Assembly (NCBI GenBank): GCA_017979445.1
Contig: CM030715.1
Coordinates: 9,726,187-9,790,186, forward strand
DNA: 64,000 bases
Source of the DNA: Akebia trifoliata
Taxonomy: Eukaryota; Streptophyta; Magnoliopsida; Ranunculales; Lardizabalaceae
Reading direction: 5' to 3'
The notes beneath the pieces were generated by a model. That model was not told the origin of the DNA. It searched no databases and saw only the letters and a list, made by a program, of their open reading frames with translations. A program made the translations under genes and the position numbers. Positions 10,549 to 20,480 of the stretch are shown here, piece by piece (positions within the stretch are counted from its first letter, which is position 1; each line of letters starts with the position of its first letter).

Positions 10549-10816
10549 CATCTTCAAAGTCATCTACAACAACACCATCTTCTTCTTCTTCGTCTTCTTG
10601 TTGTTGTTCTTCTTCAATGATGGTTGGATTGAGAACTGGTTCCAACTGTGTGCTTCTCTTCTTGGCATGGAAAATGTGGGATTTTTTTATAAAATATGGG
10701 CAAAATGGGAAGGAGACGTTACATGGAGGGAGAGGACACCTGTAGAAGCATAAAGGATTGATAGTCAAGGTTGATGTTTTTAAGGGTCCTGAATTCACAG
10801 CAGCAACTGCTGCCAT
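10549..10816 (-). CDS. RimP-like plastid protein, exon 1 (start codon and transit peptide)
   Basis: The exon starts at ATG 10816 (MAAVAAVNSGPLKTSTLT). The N-terminus is rich in Ser, Thr, Ala and basic residues and poor in acidic ones, as in chloroplast transit peptides. After about residue 60 it becomes strongly acidic: a Glu/Gln run, then VVVDDFED. It ends in phase 1 before GTAACTAC. Joining to exon 2 restores a Glu codon and leads into the conserved RimP start in exon 3. The product would be imported into plastids and, by analogy with bacterial RimP, would help 30S subunit assembly. That role is inferred from family, not seen. A non-ATG extension upstream was rejected. Confidence 0.8.
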
Positions 10817-10934
10817 TTTCCCAAGCAAAATTTGAATTTTTTTTTTTTTTTTTACTTCTTTAGATTTTGAGATTGATGCGAACTATCTCTCGGAAAAATA
10901 TGCGAAATGAAAAAAAGGGGAGATGACTTAATAT
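10817..10934 (-). promoter_or_regulatory. RimP-like gene 5' leader or proximal promoter
   Basis: About 118 bp separate the start codon from the hAT-type MITE at 10935. On the minus strand the region ends in an A run of about 20 bp just upstream of the start codon (10837-10856 on the plus strand as T). No clear TATA box is seen before the MITE, so the transcription start may lie inside or beyond the MITE. Confidence 0.4.
10927..10934. repeat. Target-site duplication of the hAT MITE, left copy
   Basis: CTTAATAT directly abuts the left terminal inverted repeat and recurs at 11436-11443. Confidence 0.85.
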
Positions 10935-11435
10935 CATGGTTTTTAAACTCGTCGGAGACCGAGACGTATCGTCCGAGTTAACTCGGTATCAGAGTTGAAC
11001 GAGACCAATTTGCAAAGTATTTTGAGACGATCGCGTATCGTGAGATAAGCGAGTCATCTTGGATGATATTTTCAATATCTCGGATGATACAAACAAGACA
11101 ATGCATAAAATAATTAACTTACAGGTTAAATGGGACGTATCGGACGAGATTTTTAAAATCTCATCCAAGTTAGTCAAGACAAATGAGTTAAAGTCTCAAC
11201 GCTCTATTCTTTTACCTCCAAATCGATTTTTTAAAATTTTATATTTTTTTGGGTTCATTTTTTTAATAAGAATCATTTCTGAATTTTTTCAGAAATTTTC
11301 AGATATTTTAAATGGTTAAAAATTATTATCTCAATGTCCAACAAGACAACTCGAACGAGACGAGACGTATCATCTGAGTCAATTCAGTATCAAAACTGAA
11401 CGAGCCAAGGTATGATACTGAGTTTAAAAACCATG
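10935..11435. mobile_element. MITE, hAT superfamily type
   Basis: The element is 501 bp. Its ends are perfect 16-bp terminal inverted repeats, CATGGTTTTTAAACTC and its complement. It is flanked by an 8-bp duplication, CTTAATAT. An 8-bp target duplication is the hallmark of hAT transposons. There is no transposase frame, so it is non-autonomous. The subterminal regions also contain inverted GAGACGTATC-like words. It lies immediately upstream of the RimP-like gene and may contribute promoter sequence. Confidence 0.85.
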
Positions 11436-11443
11436 CTTAATAT
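11436..11443. repeat. Target-site duplication of the hAT MITE, right copy
   Basis: CTTAATAT, identical to 10927-10934. Confidence 0.85.
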
Positions 11444-11570
11444 ACCCTACGTGGAGTTTCTTTCTAAATAGTCACTAACTTTGGGGGATTGACATGATAG
11501 TAACTTCATCTCTCTTGATAATACTTTAGAATTTAGAGTACCTTTCTTGTTTTCTTCACATAGGTTTTTC

Positions 11571-11877
11571 AAACATTGTGTCAAACACTTCTTGTAATGT
11601 ATGGGTTATAATAGCCTGAATTTTTGTGAGGATAACCTCTATGATGAGATCATACTCACCAAAAATCAACCCATTTTGAAACTTTTAACTCCATCAAAAG
11701 GGATTTACAAAAATCGGACAGTCCACGATTCTTCAAATTGTAAACTAGGGCTAGAAGTTTTAGAATTGGTTGATTTTTCATGAGGATGATCTCTTCACCA
11801 TAGAGATCATCCTCACAAAAACTCAGCCCATTCCGAAACTTCTAACCCTATTTTGAAAAATATTTGACACAATGTTT
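11571..11877. mobile_element. Palindromic MITE-like element
   Basis: The outer 15 bases, AAACATTGTGTCAAA, recur inverted at 11863-11877. Inside, the left half (GTGAGGATAACCTCTATG) pairs with the right half, which itself contains a near-perfect hairpin with GATGATCTCT arms at 11782-11818. The whole unit is a long imperfect palindrome without coding capacity. I could not identify a clean target duplication, so the superfamily is unknown. Confidence 0.55.
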
Positions 11878-12040
11878 CTATCTTTTTAGGACCTCCGAAC
11901 ACTTCCCATATATATATATATAACTCCTAAGAATGATTCATGAAAAAAACACATGATCCCAACTCTTTAAATGCAAAATCCAATGGTTGAAATTTATCCT
12001 TGGGATAAGTATTTCTTAATGATAATATTTCTCGAAGTGG

Positions 12041-12193
12041 CATACTCAAATGACTCCATGACGTGACAAGTTCAGGTATCATAGATCTAAACGCCTTGGG
12101 ATCCACGATTGCACTTCCCCATAAAAAGTGTATCCCGAGGCACACATATCTATAGCTCTCAAACTTGTCCACGTCATGGAGTCATTTGAGTAT
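12041..12193. repeat. Inverted repeat with 32-33 bp arms and 88-bp loop
   Basis: The left arm at 12041-12072 (CATACTCAAATGACTCCATG then ACGTGACAAGTT) is complementary to 12161-12193 apart from one extra C. It could be a MITE relic or a hairpin-RNA precursor. No terminal duplication was found and there is no coding evidence. Confidence 0.6.
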
Positions 12194-13859
12194 GAGACCT
12201 TGCAAGTCATATTATCAGGATTCTATATATATACGTCTAATTTTGATATTTTGATGTACTTTTCGATTTAATTTGACTATTTATAAAAATAAAAAATGAC
12301 AAACAAAATTGGAATTCTAATTTTTTTAACTTTCAAGTGTCCTTTCAAAACTATAATATATGCATTTTAGTTATTTTGAGAAGATCTATCCATTATCAAA
12401 GTAAAATAAAAAATAAAAGTCTCAATCACATTCATAGTATTGAGTTTAGCATTTTTAGTTTTTAGCTTGCTACTTTTTATTGTTGAGTTCAACAATTTAT
12501 TATATTGAGTATAAATTGTCAAACTCAACAATATTTTAAAAATTATCGAATTCAACGATTTTTATTATTGAGTGATAAAGGTGGATGCATCCATCATAAT
12601 GTCTCTAAAAAATTGTCGAACTAAAACAATAAAATGTTAAAGTAAAAAAAAAGGTGGTGAACTTGACACTATAAATGTGACCAAATTTTTTCATTTTTCA
12701 ACTTCGATATTATATACATCTTCTCGAAATATCCAAAATGCATATATTAAAGTTGCGCAACAGACATTTAAATCATAAGTTACGACAAAATCTTAAAAAA
12801 AGATTAGAATCACACATTTTTTCGTCATTTTTTATTATATATCGTTGAAGTAATTGAAAATTATATTAAAATATTCAGAATTAAGCGTATAATATTCTAT
12901 ATTTTTCATAGACAGACAAAAATCATCGGAAATGATTGAAATCATTGTTAAAAATCCTAAGTATGTGAAGAATATGATAAATGGGTAGTTTGGAGATACT
13001 CTAAAGATATTATAATATAGATGAAATTCAGGGATTATTAAGAAAGAAATTTTTTTACTAATAATGGATTTTCAAGCCACCACCGAAAGTTAGGGACTCT
13101 TTAGAAGAAACTCATCCCACAAGGTCTTTTAGTAATTTTTAAAAAACAAAAATGAAAATGAAAAGAAAGACACTTATTTGAATTTGGACTGTCAGTCTGC
13201 GATAGTGCCACGCCATAATTCTTTGAATAAGGGATTTTATCATGCGGTGTGATTTTACAGTAAAATTACTTATATAGTATTTAACCATCACATAATGGTG
13301 TTGTAATATTATTTCCCTTGAATTTTACAATTTGCTTGCATGCATTTACTCAAGGGTGGAACCAGGATTTTTGGTAAGTGGGGAGCTAATTGCTAACAAT
13401 GGATGATTGATAATTTTGATCCTTCTATGAAAATGTTGGACTTGTTATAACAAATGATGATTGGCCAATAATCTTTATGAAAGTAATTGGAAATTCGCAC
13501 TAAAACCCTAGATTTTAGACTTGTAAAAAAAAATGGCATAGGCTTAGTGTCTCAAAATTTTATTTTCTTCAACATTAAAATCTCAATAATAAGAAAGGAT
13601 TTGTAATGAGTTGAAGATGATGGATTTTCGCAAAAACTCAAAAACATCAATTTTAAACTCCCCAAAAAAATTTGACTTTTTTACAAAGTTTTTTTTGGGA
13701 ATTTATCTGAATTAAGTAAATCTCCTCCAAATAATTATTGAATCTGAATTTTGTTACACTGTTTATAAAAAATGAATAGCGGTTGAAGTGAGTCCCTTAA
13801 TTCATTTTTCATTAATTTGGAAAAATCGAGGCAAATGAATGCATGTTGTTAGTTTGAAA
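12194..13859. other. AT-rich intergenic DNA without recognised genes
   Basis: There are long A/T runs and several small inverted words around ATTGTTGAGTT/AACTCAACAAT at 12475-12560. Near 13350 the phrase GGTGGAACCAGGATTTTTGG resembles words common in old plant transposon remnants, but no ends or coding sequence support a call. Confidence 0.4.
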
Positions 13860-14102
13860 AACATAGGGATTATCTCTAATGTCCATCAAAACATGGGGGT
13901 TTAAATACCATTTTTTTTAAAGTTTGGTGAAGTTCCTGCAAGGGATGTAAACGCATGGGTATCTCTAACATCGATCATAACCAATGGGGTGGAGTGGGGG
14001 AGGTTATATCACCAATTCTTTTTTTCTTCCAAAAAGATGAATAGAGATTGAAGGAGAGGGTCCTTAAGTCATTTTTCTTTGAAAAACACTTTTCCTTCAT
14101 TA
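13860..14102 (+). repeat. Direct repeat, copy 1 (partner 15482-15716)
   Basis: It begins near GGGATTATCTCTAATGTC and ends at GAAAAACACTTTTCCTT. Shared landmarks in order are GGGTTTAAATACCAT, TGCAAGGGATGT, CATGGGTATCTCTAACATC and AAAAAGATGAATAGAGATTG. The two copies bracket the zinc-finger gene fragments. Confidence 0.75.
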
Positions 14103-14337
14103 CAACATAAATGAAAATTAGAAACGGTTTATAATTGCTCTTAAGACAGTCTAAAACGGTTGAAAGACCGTCTCGTATTGAGGCGTTGTTAATGAGATCA
14201 AACTATTAGAAGCCGTTCCAATCTGTATTTATAAAACGGAACACATTAATAGAAAAAATAGCTTAGACATTGATTTAAAATCTAATGTCTATGAGACTGA
14301 TGTCGTAAGTCTGAGGCTTTAGGCATCAGTTACAAAC

Positions 14338-14400
14338 TGGTATCTAAAGTGGTCATAAACGGATATCTAAAGTGATATAAACCGATATCTAAAGTTAAAA
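14338..14400 (+). repeat. Three short tandem repeats resembling transposon subterminal repeats
   Basis: The unit GGTATCTAAAGTG / GGATATCTAAAGTG / CGATATCTAAAGTT recurs three times at about 21-bp spacing, followed by an A run. Clustered short units like these are typical of CACTA-type subterminal regions. No CACTA end was found, so this is suggestive only. Confidence 0.4.
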
Positions 14401-14563
14401 AAAAAAAAAAAATTTACGAGATATAGATAAGTTGATCTTCATGTTCAAGGGGTAGATGTTAATACTCTGCATCGTTCAAATCATAACCATGGGTACCAGA
14501 ATCTACATAAATATTTGAGAATTATACAATCCTAAAAAATTAACGAAAAAGATACATACATAC

Positions 14564-14644
14564 CTATTGCAATGTGACTGAGATGCATAACTATGATTAT
14601 TGCAATTTGTGCACATCCAATCTCCATCAAACCATTGCTTTGCT
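14564..14644 (-). pseudogene. RanBP2-type zinc-finger exon
   Basis: The minus strand encodes WFDGDWMCTNCNNHSYASQ followed by SHCNR. This is the D-W-x-C-x2-C ... C-N-R pattern of RanBP2 (NZF/ZnF_RBZ) zinc fingers, which in plants occur in RNA-binding or ubiquitin-related proteins. The fourth Cys would come from the next exon. The exon is bounded by an acceptor-like GTAACAG and a canonical donor GTATGTATG. It is one piece of a broken gene together with 14916-15100 and 15190-15285. Confidence 0.65.
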
Positions 14645-14915
14645 CTGTTACATACATGATGGTACAAAAAATTAAACTTAAAACTACAGTACATAATATG
14701 TTCTCATGGCACAAAATGGTGAGAAGTTCAAAATCAATTTGAAACATAAGAAAAAAAAATTCATTCTTCTTACACATCACCCAAAAGTATGTAAACAAGG
14801 CATAAAACTAGATCTCGCATGTTGTATTGTTACATCACGGCTGTCAGGTGCTCTCCTGGCATAAAGCATTAGCATATTCAAATGATTGGAAAGGAGGAAG
14901 CAAACCCATTATTAC

Positions 14916-15100
14916 CCTGTCCCCACAAGTATGGGAATTGTTGCAAGCTGCGGTAACTGCATGTGCAATTATGAATTTGAAGGTACTACAAAGCTTCCAT
15001 TGGGATATGAGGTGTACAGTCTAGATGTTTGGTCGTTATTTGATACCTCGATCTGCTCAGATCCCTGGTATGATTGTTGCTGACCATTTGTCTTGTATTT
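14916..15100 (-). pseudogene. Zinc-finger gene fragment, probable upstream exon
   Basis: It follows a TGTCTTAG acceptor-like site and encodes a Gln/Ser-rich stretch (QQQSYQGSEQIEVSNND, then LYTSYPNG). A TAA at 14969-14971 is in this frame. Low-complexity Q/S/N segments are common around RanBP2 fingers. The stop, or an unrecognised donor before it, leaves the gene status unclear, so it is called as a pseudogene fragment. Confidence 0.4.
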
Positions 15101-15189
15101 CTAAGACATAAAATGTGTAAGAAAAATGTATAAAATCCATAACCCTCAAGGTTAGCAAAAATAATATGTTTTGCTAAAAGAGTCCTACC

Positions 15190-15285
15190 CAAATATGATT
15201 GTTAATATCTCCTGCATTTAGCCTCTTGTTATCCCAACCACTACTAAATTCTTCTGATGTCAACCGCTTTGTTTTATAAGCTTCA
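15190..15285 (-). pseudogene. Zinc-finger gene fragment, probable further upstream exon
   Basis: The minus strand encodes RLTSEEFSSGWDNKRLNAGD. A W-x-x-KRLNxG-D-like motif occurs upstream of the final finger in some plant RanBP2 proteins, as I recall it, so this is tentative. No clear start exon is found before the direct repeat at 15482. Confidence 0.35.
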
Positions 15286-15481
15286 TATAGGAAAAAAGAG
15301 AGTACATTATCAATTTCATTCCAAATGTTACAAAAAAGCAATTTCCTTCCAAAAGAGCTCTTAATATCATGATCATAAGAAAATGAGTGAATAAAAAAAA
15401 AATCAAACTTACTAACTCTCTAACATACATTCTTAACCAATACAAATGTGTATTTAACAAGATAGCTTGAAAAAAGATGCT

Positions 15482-15716
15482 AAGAAACACAGGGGTTATC
15501 TCTAATGTCGATCAAAACGTGGGGGGTTTAAATACCATTTTTTTTTTAAAGTTTGTTGAGGTCCTTGCAAGGGATGTTAACACATGGGTATCTCTAACAT
15601 CAATCATTACGAGTGGGGTGGGGGAGGCTATAAAACCAATTCTTTTTTCTTCCAAAAAGATGAATAGAGATTGAAGGTGAGGGTCATTGAGTCCTTTTTC
15701 CTTGAAAAACACTTTT
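15482..15716 (+). repeat. Direct repeat, copy 2 (partner 13860-14102)
   Basis: The same order of landmarks as copy 1, with scattered substitutions and small indels. It ends at GAAAAACACTTTTCCTT and is followed by a short palindrome, ACTAAGTTAGT. Confidence 0.75.
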
Positions 15717-15729
15717 CCTTACTAAGTTA

Positions 15730-16723
15730 GTAAGGAAAGTAGCTTGACCACATTACCTCATGGCATCCAAAGACATGATCCAATGACACATGGTTGTAGA
15801 GGACCAAATTCTAAGAACTTTGAACAAAATTTTTTATTCACCGTTGAATTTAAAATTTAAAATTGGAAGTTTGGTAGCCGCCCGTTTTCAACACCTTGTA
15901 TTAAGCTCAAAAAAGATTTTCTTTTCAATAAAAGTTTTTTCATGTGTAAAAATGTGAGTTTCGAAACTTTTGAGGACGTCCGAGCTCATCTATGTGGGTT
16001 TAGGAGTCAATACCATTCAATTAAGGTGTGACTGGGCACCATATAAGAATTTTAAAATTATGTTTTCTTGGCTTCTAATGACTCACATATCCAAAGGATA
16101 ATGGGGAAAGGTCTAGCTAGAAAATTAAGGTAAGGAGATTCAGTTGAGGGACAAGGAAGGTGTTAGGTACCTTGTCCCTCTCATCCAAAGATGACTACCA
16201 CTATTGTCCCATAGGCAAAATAAGAAATCTCATTTTTTATATTTTGAAAGTAGAGGGAATTATAGAGAAATTTAAGAAGCAAAATGACTATAATTCGATT
16301 TACAAACTAGAGAAACTAGGATGATAAGTAAGACATACACCAAAGTGTATGCTTGCTAGAATTTTTTGTGAGCTTATGATTTGAATGAAAATCCACTTGG
16401 ATTCCACTATTTGAGTCCCCCAAGCCACATTTTCCACTCATATACTCCTTTAGGAGTTTCTACTTATTGGTTTAACTTTTAGGCTATGTCCATGAATTGG
16501 ACACAACCTATGATGGAACTACTTCATGAATGAAATTTTGTCCCTATGGGACTGATTTGTTGGCTTAGAGAGTTAGGTATAGATTTAAGTAGGCTTCCAC
16601 TTTTTAATTCTTAGCATTTTTAGAATAAAAAGATATGGTGTGTATGCATGAGAGGTTCCCATTGAAACTTATTACATGATTTAATAGAGGAAAATTACCT
16701 CATGTTGATGATTTACTCTCTTT
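15730..16723 (-). repeat. LTR-like remnant of a third Tat/Ogre-type family
   Basis: No coding sequence is present. At 16144-16179 it carries the same hairpin seen in all Tat/Ogre-type LTRs here: on the minus strand GAGGGACAAGG, a TACCTAACACCTT loop, then CCTTGTCCCTC. That suggests a minus-oriented LTR or solo LTR, but I could not define its ends. E2 inserted at its right edge. Confidence 0.4.
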
Positions 16724-16728
16724 CACCT
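16724..16728. repeat. Target-site duplication of E2, left copy (CACCT)
   Basis: CACCT abuts the TGTAGACACC start of the 5' LTR and recurs at 27809-27813. Confidence 0.9.
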
Positions 16729-17862
16729 TGTAGACACCCCATTTTTTGCATCTGCCTGATTAATCAGCTTGTCAACCCGATCGTAATGATTTCCAATGAT
16801 GGATGTTTATTCCAATGCTTTATTTTGTTACCAGATATGTTTCAGAAATCCGGATGAGGTATTTCGAACTGACAAAACTTTAGAAACCACACTACGCTAG
16901 AAAAATATGATCCCAAAAACATAGAAATCATCATCTTGCAGACCAAAAAGAAGTTTCACGATAAAAATCACTAAAAATGATCAAATTACCAAAATACCCC
17001 TAACATCAAAACAACCCTAGAGCCTACGTTACGATTAGGAAAACTCATTAAAACACATAAAATGACAAATTGAAATCAAATAAATCATTTCGCCAATTTT
17101 CACAGAATATAAAAAAATTATGAAAATGCCCCTCATAAAGTTCATGACCATTTCACACAAAAAATTTCATAAATGACACAAACTAATATTTTCATTGAAT
17201 TCCTTATGAAAAATCGATTCTAAAACATCCTAGAACATTAAAAACCGACTTAAAACGTGAAAAGTCCTCTCCGGGGGCAAAACGGTAATTTCACAATTTT
17301 CATAATTAAAAATTTTGAAATTAATAAATAAAACATTAAATAATTAAAGTGAAATATTAATGAAATTAATTTAAAAATTAGAACTAAAAAAATCGATCAA
17401 TCGGACTCTCATGAAAAATTGTTGAGGGTTCGTGAGATATTTCTTTAAGGACCCCTCCATTTGGTGGTTCAAAGAGTTAAAGATATAATAGAGGAGGGTT
17501 CTCCAAAAAATTAAAGTTAATCAAGCAAGACTAAGGTCAAGGTATTAAAGTCAATCAAGTGAGACTAAAGTCAAAATTAAAGTCAATTAAGCAAGACTAA
17601 AGTCAAGGTATTAAAGTCAATCAATTAAGACTAAAGTCAAAATCTTAAAGTCAATTAAATAAGATCAAAAGTCAAAATCCTAATAGAGTTCTAATTAAAT
17701 AATAACTCTATTTAATAGAGTTCTAACTAAAATACAATTCTATCTAAAACAATTCTAATTAAAATACAACTCTACCTAAAACAAATCTAACTAAAACACC
17801 ACTCTAATTAAAAGAACTCTAATTAAACACTAACTCTATCTAAATAAACCCCTAAAAAAATC

Positions 17863-17870
17863 TATAAATA
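17863..17870 (+). promoter_or_regulatory. E2 LTR TATA-box candidate
   Basis: TATAAATA followed by GAGGTCCCC. It is conserved at 27204-27211 and in both E3 LTRs, which fits the U3 promoter of the element. Confidence 0.6.
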
Positions 17871-18279
17871 GAGGTCCCCACATCCTATTTTCATATAAAA
17901 TCATAAACCCTAAGAGAAGTAGGTCAAAAAGTTTCCCTAGCCTCCCATAAACCTCAATTTTGAAGTCCCAACTCCTTACCTAACACCCATACCTCAATTT
18001 TAGCTTCAAAAAACACCTAAAAGCCTTTCAAAAACACCCCAAAATCCATAATAAACTCGAAGAATCCAGATAAAAAAAAGAGATACCTTACCTCGGAGAT
18101 CAGAAATCAAATTCGAAGACAGAACGAAGCAAGGAGTACGATACAAGGAGCAATTTTTGTCGGATCTGAGGGAACAAGGTCTTTGCTATCAAAAATGTAT
18201 AATTTTTTAATGTTTTTATCTAGGTTTTTTTTTAGTAATGTAATTTATTTAAAAAATTAGTAGAGACCGACTTTGGCCG

Positions 18280-18311
18280 GGCGGGGTTGGTGCCTAACAC
18301 CTTCCAACCCC
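18280..18311 (+). other. Conserved LTR hairpin (E2 5' LTR)
   Basis: The CGGGGTTGG arm and the CCAACCCCG arm pair perfectly around the loop TGCCTAACACCTT. The loop is shared by the other Tat/Ogre-type LTRs in the window, while the stems differ and still pair. The role is unknown; it lies downstream of the TATA box and so would be transcribed. Confidence 0.7.
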
Positions 18312-18470
18312 GTAACGTGATTCCCGGACCCTTTTTTCTTTCGTAGATTAGTAATGTTTGCCTTTCTTAGAGTCAGTTTGGTTCCTAGACCTTAATAACT
18401 AGGTGGCGACTCCCAAACCTCAAAGGTCAAAAACGGATCTGCACACCCCGCGGATCGATGGCACTTTCAG

Positions 18471-18488
18471 TGACGATTCCATTGGGGA
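18471..18488 (+). other. E2 primer binding site
   Basis: TGACGATTCCATTGGGGA, one base after the 5' LTR. It corresponds with changes to the tRNA-Arg-type site TGGCGACTC...GGGGA used by Ogre/Tat elements. E3 (GTGGCGACTCCACTGGGG) and E4 carry better matches. Confidence 0.7.
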
Positions 18489-18710
18489 CCATTGAGGATC
18501 AGACTTGAAAAACCCCAAGTATAGGAGCATTGCCAAGATAACCTAGTTTTTTTTTTATATTTTTATTTAGCTCGATTTATTTTATTCATTTATTTATTTT
18601 TGTGACTTGATTTGGATGATTTTGGGTATTGTATTTTTATCCAATTAAGGGTCACTTTTTGATGATCCCTAAATAATGAGAGATTCAAATTGACATATGA
18701 AAAGGATGGA

Positions 18711-19480
18711 ATGATGAAGGTTGGGATAGCAATGTTAAAATATTTTTATAGAATATTCTAATTAGAATTAAGTCTGGAAACCTCTTAATAAAATGTAGAT
18801 CTCATCGAGTAGATTAATTTAGAATCTGAATTCACTCAATTTCGTTATCGGGAGCCTTGGATATCATCGATACAAGTTCAATATGTGAATCTGGAATTGT
18901 TGTTGAATGAAAGTTGGGACAGCAATGTTAAAACGTTTTTACAGAACATTCTATTCAGAACTAGGTCTGGTCACCTATTAATAAAACGTAGATCATATCG
19001 AGTAGATAAATTTAGAATCTGCATTCACTCAATTTCGTTATCGGGAGCCTTAGATATCATCGATGCAAGTTCAATTTGTAAATCTGGAATTGTTGCTGAA
19101 TGAATATTGGGATAGTAATGTTAAAACGTTTTTATAGAATATTCTAATAAGAATTAAGTCTGAGAACCTTTAATAAAATGTAGATCTCATTGAGTAAATT
19201 AATTTAGAATCTGAATTCACTCGATTTCGTTATCAGGAGCCTTGGATATCATCGATGCAAATTTAATATGTAAATCTAGAATTTCTGCTGAATGAAGATT
19301 GGGACAGCAATGTTAAAACGTTTTTACAAAATATTCTATTCAGAATTATGTCTGGGCACTTTTTAATAAAATGTAGATCCCATCGAGTAGATAAATTTAA
19401 AATCTGAATTCTCTCGATTTCGTTATCGGGAGCTTTAGATATCATCGATGCAAGTTCAGATTGTATTTTTCGAATTCACA
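18711..19480 (+). repeat. Tandem repeat, about 192-bp unit, four copies
   Basis: The landmark TTGGGA(C/T)AGCAATGTTAAAA recurs at 18721, 18914, about 19107 and about 19299. The landmark TTTCGTTATCGGGAGCC recurs once per unit. The last copy is partial. The array lies in the untranslated leader just after the PBS and is not coding. Confidence 0.85.
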
Positions 19481-19861
19481 GAAAATCTAAATTTATCTAG
19501 TGTTAACACAGTTAATGTTCCTGAGAACAAGCTCATTTGGCACTAGGATCTTTCTCTTTGATTTTCTTTTCGGTTGTGTTTCTAGTTTGTTTTTATAATT
19601 TAAAAAAAAAGGTTCATCACTCCTCATCTCAACAATTATCATTCTATCATCAATGTAACATCTATTGGAATCTCAATTTATTTTGAATCACCCAAAAGTG
19701 ATCATTGATGGACCTTAAAAATTATAAAAATGCCATGATCATTAATTGATTTTCCATGATTTTGATTCATATATATTTTGATGTGCATGCTTTAATCTTG
19801 ATTTTAATGCTTTGGATATTTATGTTGTATGATCACATTTTCTAATATCCATATTTTAATG

Positions 19862-20480
19862 GTTTGATCTGGCTTATGGGCCCACTTGTTTGAAAAAGTT
19901 CCGAGCACACCCCACCCTGTTTTGTACACACCACATGCACATTTACTGTTTTACATACTTACACGTCCTATATAGCCAACGTGGCATTAGTGTGTGGTCC
20001 GGTTTCTTCGGAGATGCGAAGTCATTCATGAAAATCACAATTCCAGTCACGTACCTTAGGATATATCAAATTGGGACATCAATACTGTCTGATCAGGTGA
20101 TTCTGAGAGGTATATTGATGCACCTAGGCTGGAGCGACCTGAGCTTTTGACCTATTGTGAGCCACACAGTCACATGTCCCGATTGCCAACGTAGTACTAG
20201 TACGTGGTTGGTCCCCTCGTGGGATGCCAAACCATTTATGAAAGCTACAACTCTTGACTCGTACCCATAGGTATGTAAAAGATAATCTAAGTATATCAAT
20301 TACACTTCTTAGTCAAAATCGGTGTCTAAGCGAGATCTTGCCCCGCTGTACCCTACTGTACGAGGGGGATAGACTATGTCTATTCTAGACGAGGGGTATT
20401 TAAGTGGGCCCTTACTCAGCATTGTGCGCCACCTCTCAACTGGAGATCAAACTGGCTGTTTTTGGCTTTAGAGAAGTGAG
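19862..20480 (+). other. Conserved leader block (E2 copy)
   Basis: It matches 39940-40560 in E4 and, inverted, 60590-61260 in E3. It includes GCCAACGTAGTACTAGTACG, CTGTACCCTACTGTACGAGG and a hairpin-prone TAGACTATGTCTATTCTAGA. No open frame is conserved, so constraint or shared ancestry is at the nucleic-acid level. A packaging or translation role is possible but unproven. Confidence 0.75.

Larger units (their letters stand above)
16729..18469 (+). repeat. E2 5' LTR
   Basis: It is 1741 bp, starting TGTAGACACC and ending GGCACTTTCA. It matches 26072-27808 along its full length with scattered differences. It contains a TATA-box candidate at 17863-17870, a GTC/AAG-rich tandem-like stretch near 17510-17690, and the conserved hairpin at 18280-18311. 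Confidence 0.95.

Noticed and set aside
11927..12172. An 81-residue minus-strand open frame containing YVCLGIHFLWGSAIVDPKAF
   Set aside because: No recognised domain. It overlaps one arm of the inverted repeat at 12041-12193, with no start context or neighbours.
14827..15083. Two overlapping plus-strand open frames
   Set aside because: They are antisense shadows of the zinc-finger exon-like sequence on the minus strand.
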